From: CAZHJK01 sp964533275 | GTDB lineage: Bacteria > Bacillota > Clostridia > Eubacteriales > Garciellaceae | DNA: 16,516 nucleotides | Reading direction: 5' to 3' | Assembly: GCA_964533275.1 (NCBI GenBank) | Contig: CAZHJK010000040.1 | Location: 1-16,516 of the forward strand | Part shown: one piece after another, positions 11,900 through 16,516 of the stretch | Numbering within the stretch: the first letter of the stretch is position 1 | How the letters are laid out: each line of letters starts with the position of its first letter | Made by a program: the position numbers and the translations under genes | The notes under the pieces: generated by a model | The model's input: the letters and a program-made list of their open reading frames with translations, nothing else | Told to the model about the DNA's origin: nothing | Databases searched by the model: none

Positions 11900-12355
11900 T
11901 TAATTTTTTCTTTTATTTCTAAGCATTTCGAAGAAATCCTTCATAAGCTGTAAACATTCATCTTCCATAATTCCCTCTATTACTTCTATCCGATGATTAA
12001 GCTGGGGATGATTTACAATATTAAAAATTGAACCAGCGGCACCAAATTTAGGTTCCATTGCTCCAATAATTAACCTTTTAATGCGGGATTGTACTAAGGC
12101 ACCTGCACACATGGGACAGGGCTCAATGGTAACATAGAGTTCACAATCATCTAATCTCCAAGTACCCAATCCTATTGCTGCTTCTTGAATCGCAAGCATT
12201 TCCGCATGGGCTGTTGGATCATTGTTTGTTTCCTTTAAATTATGTGCTTTTGAAACTACTTCACCATTTTTTACTAGCACAGCACCTATTGGAACTTCTT
12301 CCTTATTAAATGCCTTTTTTGCTTCCTCTATAGCTAGTTTCATAAAGTCATTCAT
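11900..12355 (-). CDS. tadA: tRNA-specific adenosine deaminase TadA
   Basis: TadA converts adenosine 34 of tRNA-Arg(ACG) to inosine so that it can read CGU, CGC and CGA. The 151-residue protein has the deaminase zinc site HAE (His50, Glu52 as proton shuttle) and PCPMC (Cys80, Cys83). It also has the VPIGAVLVKNGEVV strand pair, EPCPMCAGALVQSRIKRLIIGA, and the tail with FGAAGSIFNI. Length is normal. AGGTG sits 6 nt before the ATG. It is sandwiched between tRNA-Arg(CCU) (22 nt upstream) and tRNA-Ser(CGA) (1 nt downstream), with one promoter before and one terminator after, so it is expressed from a tRNA-containing transcript. Confidence 0.96.
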   Translation of the reverse strand: MNDFMKLAIEEAKKAFNKEEVPIGAVLVKNGEVVSKAHNLKETNNDPTAHAEMLAIQEAAIGLGTWRLDDCELYVTIEPCPMCAGALVQSRIKRLIIGAMEPKFGAAGSIFNIVNHPQLNHRIEVIEGIMEDECLQLMKDFFEMLRNKRKN

Positions 12356-12377
12356 GACTTCACCTGCTTAAAAAAAA

Positions 12378-12454
12378 TGGTGCGCCCGAGAGGATTCGAA
12401 CCTCCGGCACACGGTTTAGGAAACCGTTGCTCTATCCTTCTGAGCTACGGGCAC
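12378..12454 (-). tRNA. tRNA-Arg(CCU)
   Basis: 77-nt tRNA: acceptor GTGCCCG / CGGGCGC with one G-U pair, D arm TAGCTCAGAAGGATAGAGCA, anticodon stem ACGGT / ACCGT with loop TTCCTAA (anticodon CCU, codon AGG), T arm GGAGGTTCGAATCCTC, discriminator A and encoded CCA (12378-12380). A consensus promoter lies immediately upstream and tadA follows. Confidence 0.95.
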
Positions 12455-12469
12455 ACAAGACTAATATAT

Positions 12470-12498
12470 ATTTTACTCTGTATTAATTGCATTGTCAA
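12470..12498 (-). promoter_or_regulatory. Sigma-A promoter of the tRNA-Arg / tadA / tRNA-Ser unit
   Basis: Minus-strand TTGACA (12493-12498), 17-nt spacer, TAAAAT (12470-12475), 6/6 and 5/6 to consensus. Only about 10 nt separate the expected start from the mature tRNA-Arg 5' end. Confidence 0.85.
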
Positions 12499-12524
12499 AT
12501 CCAATTTATAGTGATTAGTCCATG

Positions 12525-12558
12525 AAAAAACCCCAACCATTTTCTATGATTGGGGTTT
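12525..12558 (-). terminator. Terminator of the pyruvate:ferredoxin oxidoreductase gene
   Basis: AAACCCCAACCAT (12528-12540) pairs with ATGATTGGGGTTT (12546-12558) with one wobble and a 5-nt loop. The minus strand ends in a T-run (A-run 12525-12530). It lies 16 nt past the stop codon. Confidence 0.92.
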
Positions 12559-12574
12559 AATGGTTCTATTAATT

Positions 12575-15500
12575 TTATTCTGCCATTTTCTTATAATTAT
12601 TGTATCTTTCAGTTGCTTCTTTTTCTGTCTTAGCAAATAGCTCATCAGCAACTTCTGGGAAAGTTTTCTTTAATGAAGTATATCTTACTTCACTTGCTAT
12701 AAATTCTTGGAAATCCTTAGATGGTGCTTTTGAATCTAAGCTAAATGGATTCTTCCCATCATTAGTCAATAGTGGATTGTATCTATATAGATGCCAATAT
12801 CCAGTTTCAACTGCAAATTTCTCTTGATTTTGGGTTCTACCCATTCCTTCCCTTATGCCGTGGTTAATACATGGTGCATAGGCAATAATTAAAGATGGTC
12901 CATTATAGCTTTCAGCTTCTTTAATAGCCTTTAAGAATTGATTCTTATCTGCTCCCATTGAAACCTGAGCCACATATACATAGCCATATGTCATAGCGAT
13001 GGAACCTAAGTCTTTCTTTTTAACCCTTTTACCGGAGGATGCAAACTTAGCTACTGCAGCAGTAGGAGTAGCCTTTGAAGATTGACCACCAGTATTAGAG
13101 TATACTTCTGTATCAAGTACTAATACATTTACATTTTCTCCAGAAGCTAATACATGATCTAATCCGCCATATCCAATGTCATATGCCCAACCGTCTCCAC
13201 CAAAGATCCAAACGGATTTCTTCACTAATTGATCCTTATTATCTAATAAATATTTAATACGAGGACTGTCGCCCTTATAGGCTTCTAGTGCTTCAACTAG
13301 TTTTGCTGAGCTTTCTTTAGATGCTTCTCCTTCATCCATGGTATTAATCCATCCTTGAGCTGCTTCAGCAATACTATTATCCTCTGCCATTAATTCTTCT
13401 AAATAGCTCTTAATAGTATTTCTAATCTTCTTGCTTGCTACTGCCATACCATAACCATACTCAGCATTATCTTCAAATAGAGAGTTAGCCCAAGCTGGTC
13501 CTTTACCTTGTGCATTCTTTGTATAAGGCATTGCAGGTGCTGAAGCTCCCCAAATAGAAGAACATCCAGTTGCATTTGCTACTATCATTCTGTCTCCAAA
13601 TAATTGAGTAATAACCTTAGCATAAGGAGTTTCCCCACAACCAGCACAAGCTCCTGAGAACTCTAATAGTGGTTGACAGAATTGGCTACCCTTTACAGTT
13701 TCTTTTGATACTAGATTATCTCTATATGGAACCTTTTCTACCATGTAATCCCAATTAGCTACTTCTGCTTCTTGGGTATCTAATGGCTTCATAACTAAAG
13801 CTTTATTCTTAGAAGGACAGATATCTGCACAGTTTCCACATCCGGTACAATCTAGTGTAGAAACTTGTATTTTGTAATTATATCCCTCTAGTCCTTTACC
13901 AATTGCCTTCTTTGTTTTAAGGGCTTCAGGTGCTCCTTCAACCTCTTCATCTGTTAATAAGAAAGGTCTAATAGCTGCATGGGGACAAACAAAGGAACAT
14001 TGGTTACATTGAATACAATTATCTATTTGCCACTCTGGTACTTGAAGAGCAATTCCTCTCTTTTCATATGCTGAAGTTCCACTTGGGAAGGTTCCATCTG
14101 CTATATCTTTAAATATAGATACAGGAAGATTATCCCCCTCTTGTCTAGTCATTGGAACAAGAACATCTTGAACAAACTTAGGAACTTCCTTTACACTAGC
14201 AGCTGCTGCTTCATTCTCAACATTCGCCCACTCAGCTGGTACTTCTATTTCAACAAGTGCTTTCATACCCATATCAACAGCGTCATTATTCATCTTAACT
14301 ATATTATCGCCTTTGATACCATAGGACTTTTTAATAGCATCCTTTAGATATTTTACAGCATCATCAATATTAATTACCTTTGATAATTTAAAGAAAGCAG
14401 CCTGCATAATCATATTGGTTCTATTTCCAAGACCAACTTCCTTAGCAATTTCAGATGCATTAATGGTATAAAACTTTATGTCATTTTTAGCAATATAGTT
14501 TTTCATTTCTGATGGAAGGTTTTCATCTAACTCTTCTTTATTCCAAATAGTATTTAATAGGAATGTTCCTCCCTTTTTCAATCCCTTAAGTAAATCATAT
14601 TGATGTACATAGGCTTGGGTTGAGCAGGATACAAAGTCTGCTTCATCTATTAAATAAGTTGATTTAATTGCTTTTTCGCCAAATCTTAGGTGAGAGATTG
14701 TAACTCCCCCTGATTTTTTACTATCATAGGAGAAATATCCTTGAGCAAATAGGTCTGTATTATCACCAATAATTTTAATTGCGCTTTTATTAGCTCCTAC
14801 TGTTCCGTCTGATCCTAGACCCCAGAATTTACAACGAATGGTGCCCTCTGGAGTGGTATTTATTTTTTCTCCTTCTTCTAATGAGGTAAATGTAACATCA
14901 TCTTTAATTCCGATAGTAAATCCGTTTTTAGGTTCTGCTGCTTTTAAATTTTCAAATACAGTTAATATATGGGAAGGAGTAGTATCCTTAGATCCTAATC
15001 CATATCTTCCACCAACAATTACTGGGGCATTTTCTTTGTTGTAGAATAGCGTCCTAATATCTTGGTATAATGGTTCTCCCATTGATCCAATTTCCTTTGT
15101 TCTATCTAGTACTGCAATTTTCTTAACGGTATCAGGGCATACATTAAAGAAGTATTTTTCAGAGAAAGGACGATATAATCTTACTTTAATAACTCCAACC
15201 TTTTCTCCCTTTTCAATTAAGTAATCAACTGTTTCTTCTATAGTATCAACAGCGGATCCCATAGCAACAATAACTCTTTCGGCATCTGCAGCTCCATGAT
15301 AATCAAATGGTTTGTATTCTCTTCCGGTAAGCTTTGTAATTTCCTTCATATAATCCGCTACTACATCAGGAATATCTTCATAGTATGTATTAGAAGCTTC
15401 CCTAGCTTGGAAATAAATATCTGGATTTTGTGCAGTACCCTTAGTAACTGGATGTTCTGGATTTAAAGCTTTATCTCTAAAAGCTTGTAATGCATCATAA

Positions 15501-16087
15501 TCCACTAATTTTCCTAACTCATCATATTCTAATTGCTCTATTTTTTGAATTTCATGGGATGTTCTAAACCCATCAAAGAAATGTAGGAAAGGTATATGTG
15601 TCTTAATTGCTGCTAAATGTGCAACTCCAGCTAAGTCCATAACTTCTTGTACACTATTTGTAGCTAATAGTGCAAAACCAGTTTGTCTAGTAGCCATTAC
15701 ATCTTGATGGTCTCCAAATATGGAAAGTGCGTGACTAGCAAGAGCTCTGGCGCTAACATGGAAAACCCCTGGTAGTTGCTCTCCTGCAATTTTATACATA
15801 TTAGGTGTCATAAGAAGTAAACCTTGTGATGCAGTATATGTGGTAGTCAAAGCACCAGTTTCAAGGGAACCGTGAACTGCACCAGCTGCACCTGCCTCAG
15901 ATTGCATTTCTACTACATCTACAGTTTGTCCAAAGATGTTTTTAACACCGTGAGCTGACCAATCATCAACTAATTCTGGCATTGATGATGAAGGAGTGAT
16001 TGGGAATATTGCAGCAACTTCAGTAAATGCATATGAAATATACGCAGCTGCAGTATTTCCATCCATAGTTTTCATTTTTCTTACCAT
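12575..16087 (-). CDS. nifJ: Pyruvate:ferredoxin (flavodoxin) oxidoreductase
   Basis: This enzyme oxidises pyruvate to acetyl-CoA and CO2 with thiamine diphosphate, passing electrons through three [4Fe-4S] clusters to ferredoxin. It is central to anaerobic metabolism. The 1170-residue single chain shows the full order: pyrimidine-binding domain I with FPITPSSSMPE (28-38), domain II (about 260-390), the gamma/CoA region (about 420-600), and a two-cluster ferredoxin domain with CxxCxxCxxxC at Cys691-Cys701 and Cys747-Cys757. The C-terminal diphosphate domain has the third cluster (Cys814, Cys817, Cys842, Cys1073) and GDGWAYDIGYGGLDH (964-978). Length and cysteine spacing agree with the homodimeric Desulfovibrio/Clostridium type. 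AAGGAGG lies 7 nt before ATG 16087. It is monocistronic with its own terminator. No key residue is missing. The gene is also called por or pfo. Confidence 0.97.
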   Translation of the reverse strand: MVRKMKTMDGNTAAAYISYAFTEVAAIFPITPSSSMPELVDDWSAHGVKNIFGQTVDVVEMQSEAGAAGAVHGSLETGALTTTYTASQGLLLMTPNMYKIAGEQLPGVFHVSARALASHALSIFGDHQDVMATRQTGFALLATNSVQEVMDLAGVAHLAAIKTHIPFLHFFDGFRTSHEIQKIEQLEYDELGKLVDYDALQAFRDKALNPEHPVTKGTAQNPDIYFQAREASNTYYEDIPDVVADYMKEITKLTGREYKPFDYHGAADAERVIVAMGSAVDTIEETVDYLIEKGEKVGVIKVRLYRPFSEKYFFNVCPDTVKKIAVLDRTKEIGSMGEPLYQDIRTLFYNKENAPVIVGGRYGLGSKDTTPSHILTVFENLKAAEPKNGFTIGIKDDVTFTSLEEGEKINTTPEGTIRCKFWGLGSDGTVGANKSAIKIIGDNTDLFAQGYFSYDSKKSGGVTISHLRFGEKAIKSTYLIDEADFVSCSTQAYVHQYDLLKGLKKGGTFLLNTIWNKEELDENLPSEMKNYIAKNDIKFYTINASEIAKEVGLGNRTNMIMQAAFFKLSKVINIDDAVKYLKDAIKKSYGIKGDNIVKMNNDAVDMGMKALVEIEVPAEWANVENEAAAASVKEVPKFVQDVLVPMTRQEGDNLPVSIFKDIADGTFPSGTSAYEKRGIALQVPEWQIDNCIQCNQCSFVCPHAAIRPFLLTDEEVEGAPEALKTKKAIGKGLEGYNYKIQVSTLDCTGCGNCADICPSKNKALVMKPLDTQEAEVANWDYMVEKVPYRDNLVSKETVKGSQFCQPLLEFSGACAGCGETPYAKVITQLFGDRMIVANATGCSSIWGASAPAMPYTKNAQGKGPAWANSLFEDNAEYGYGMAVASKKIRNTIKSYLEELMAEDNSIAEAAQGWINTMDEGEASKESSAKLVEALEAYKGDSPRIKYLLDNKDQLVKKSVWIFGGDGWAYDIGYGGLDHVLASGENVNVLVLDTEVYSNTGGQSSKATPTAAVAKFASSGKRVKKKDLGSIAMTYGYVYVAQVSMGADKNQFLKAIKEAESYNGPSLIIAYAPCINHGIREGMGRTQNQEKFAVETGYWHLYRYNPLLTNDGKNPFSLDSKAPSKDFQEFIASEVRYTSLKKTFPEVADELFAKTEKEATERYNNYKKMAE

Positions 16088-16165
16088 TATATAGCCTCCT
16101 TATATTTTATATAAAACACAATACTTCTGATTAACCCTATAAAAAGAAATATTGATATTGACTAA

Positions 16166-16174
16166 ATTATATCA
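16166..16174 (-). promoter_or_regulatory. Extended -10 promoter of the pyruvate:ferredoxin oxidoreductase gene
   Basis: TGATATAAT on the minus strand (TATAAT at 16166-16171, TG one base upstream). The -35 region is weak (TAGCAG at 17 nt). It lies about 79 nt before the start codon. Confidence 0.5.
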
Positions 16175-16249
16175 TTTCTTATAAGTTACTGCTAGGTTAT
16201 TTGCAAAGATTAATATAATTAACCCATTATTTCCTCGTCACTTTGCAAG

Positions 16250-16438
16250 TTATTCTTCGTCATCCTTCTTTTTCCTGTTTTTTACTATCAACCATATTAT
16301 TAAAAAAACATCAATAAGTATCCCTATAGCTATCCCTATTGTCTTATATAATACAAAAAGTGTAGATGGTATTATTATTAGTATTAATAATAAACATCCA
16401 GCCTGTTCGACTTTTTGAGCTATTGTCTTTGGTATCAT
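16250..16438 (-). CDS. Small two-helix membrane protein, unknown function
   Basis: A 62-residue open frame with a strong GGAGGGGG ribosome site shortly before the ATG. Two hydrophobic helices are clear (about 14-30 and 33-52), separated by a very short turn at YKTIG. The C-terminus is strongly charged (KNRKKKDDEE), presumably cytoplasmic by the positive-inside rule, placing the N-terminus inside too. I do not recognise a family. It precedes the pyruvate:ferredoxin oxidoreductase gene by 163 nt, with a separate promoter between, so a shared function is not implied. Good ribosome site and coherent topology make it a likely real gene. Confidence 0.6.
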   Translation of the reverse strand: MIPKTIAQKVEQAGCLLLILIIIPSTLFVLYKTIGIAIGILIDVFLIIWLIVKNRKKKDDEE

Positions 16439-16465
16439 ATTTATCCCCCTCCCCTTATTCCGGTA

Positions 16466-16497
16466 TTGTCAAAAATCTTAGTACAAATTTCTGACAA
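16466..16497. promoter_or_regulatory. Inverted repeat upstream of the small membrane protein gene
   Basis: TTGTCAAAAAT (16466-16476) and ATTTCTGACAA (16487-16497) are reverse complements at 10 of 11 positions around a 10-nt loop. It lies 28-59 nt upstream of the ATG, where an operator or promoter would be. A TGTCA/TGACA-type dyad could be a repressor site. No T-run follows it, so it is not a terminator. Confidence 0.35.
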
Positions 16498-16516
16498 CCC
16501 TTGATTTTTAAGCATT

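Noticed and set aside
1..16516. CRISPR array, insertion sequence, integrase or riboswitch
   Set aside because: I found no regularly spaced repeats, no transposase or integrase motifs, and no T-box or known riboswitch consensus in any leader.

Overview
The window looks like chromosomal DNA of a low-GC anaerobic member of the Clostridia. The main reasons are a single-chain pyruvate:ferredoxin oxidoreductase, a Bacillus/Clostridium-type SRP RNA with an Alu domain, consensus sigma-A promoters, strong AGGAGG ribosome sites and A/T-rich codon use. Genus cannot be fixed from the sequence alone. Every protein gene except one, the DNA methyltransferase, is on the minus strand.

Reading in the direction of transcription (right to left), the core is a housekeeping block familiar from Firmicutes. 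It holds a small two-helix membrane protein (16250-16438) and pyruvate:ferredoxin oxidoreductase (12575-16087) with its own terminator. Next comes a tRNA-Arg(CCU) / tadA / tRNA-Ser(CGA) unit (11809-12454) bracketed by a promoter and a terminator. Further on are a YabE-like G5/3D cell-wall protein (8266-9444), a YbaK-type aminoacyl-tRNA deacylase (7607-8065), and a tRNA-Ser(GGA) / SRP RNA pair (7087-7470) behind a perfect sigma-A promoter. The block ends with the dnaX-ybaB-recR operon (4195-6925), closed by a hairpin terminator at 4065-4112.

Two accessory patches interrupt this block. The first (9714-11703) is a convergent restriction-modification pair between the tRNA-Ser(CGA) terminator and the yabE-like gene: a C5-cytosine DNA methyltransferase on the plus strand and a probable PD-(D/E)xK-type endonuclease on the minus strand. 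The second (about 1-3945) lies beyond the recR terminator, where Firmicutes such as Bacillus subtilis carry the yaaL (DUF2508) and bofA genes. It contains an AlbA_2/RecG-like regulator behind an elaborate palindromic promoter-operator, a stand-alone SIR2-like protein, and two gene-poor stretches with small inverted repeats and apparent gene debris.

Functionally the window joins DNA replication and repair (DnaX clamp loader, YbaB, RecR), translation and protein targeting (three tRNAs, TadA, SRP RNA, tRNA deacylase), central anaerobic metabolism (PFOR), cell-wall remodelling, and probable anti-phage or genome-defence functions. The most notable items are the SIR2-like orphan, the nested palindromes controlling the AlbA_2 gene, the fusion of RNA genes with tadA or SRP RNA in compact transcription units, and a possible -1 frameshift site in dnaX at about the E. 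coli gamma position. I found no CRISPR array, complete insertion sequence or rRNA.
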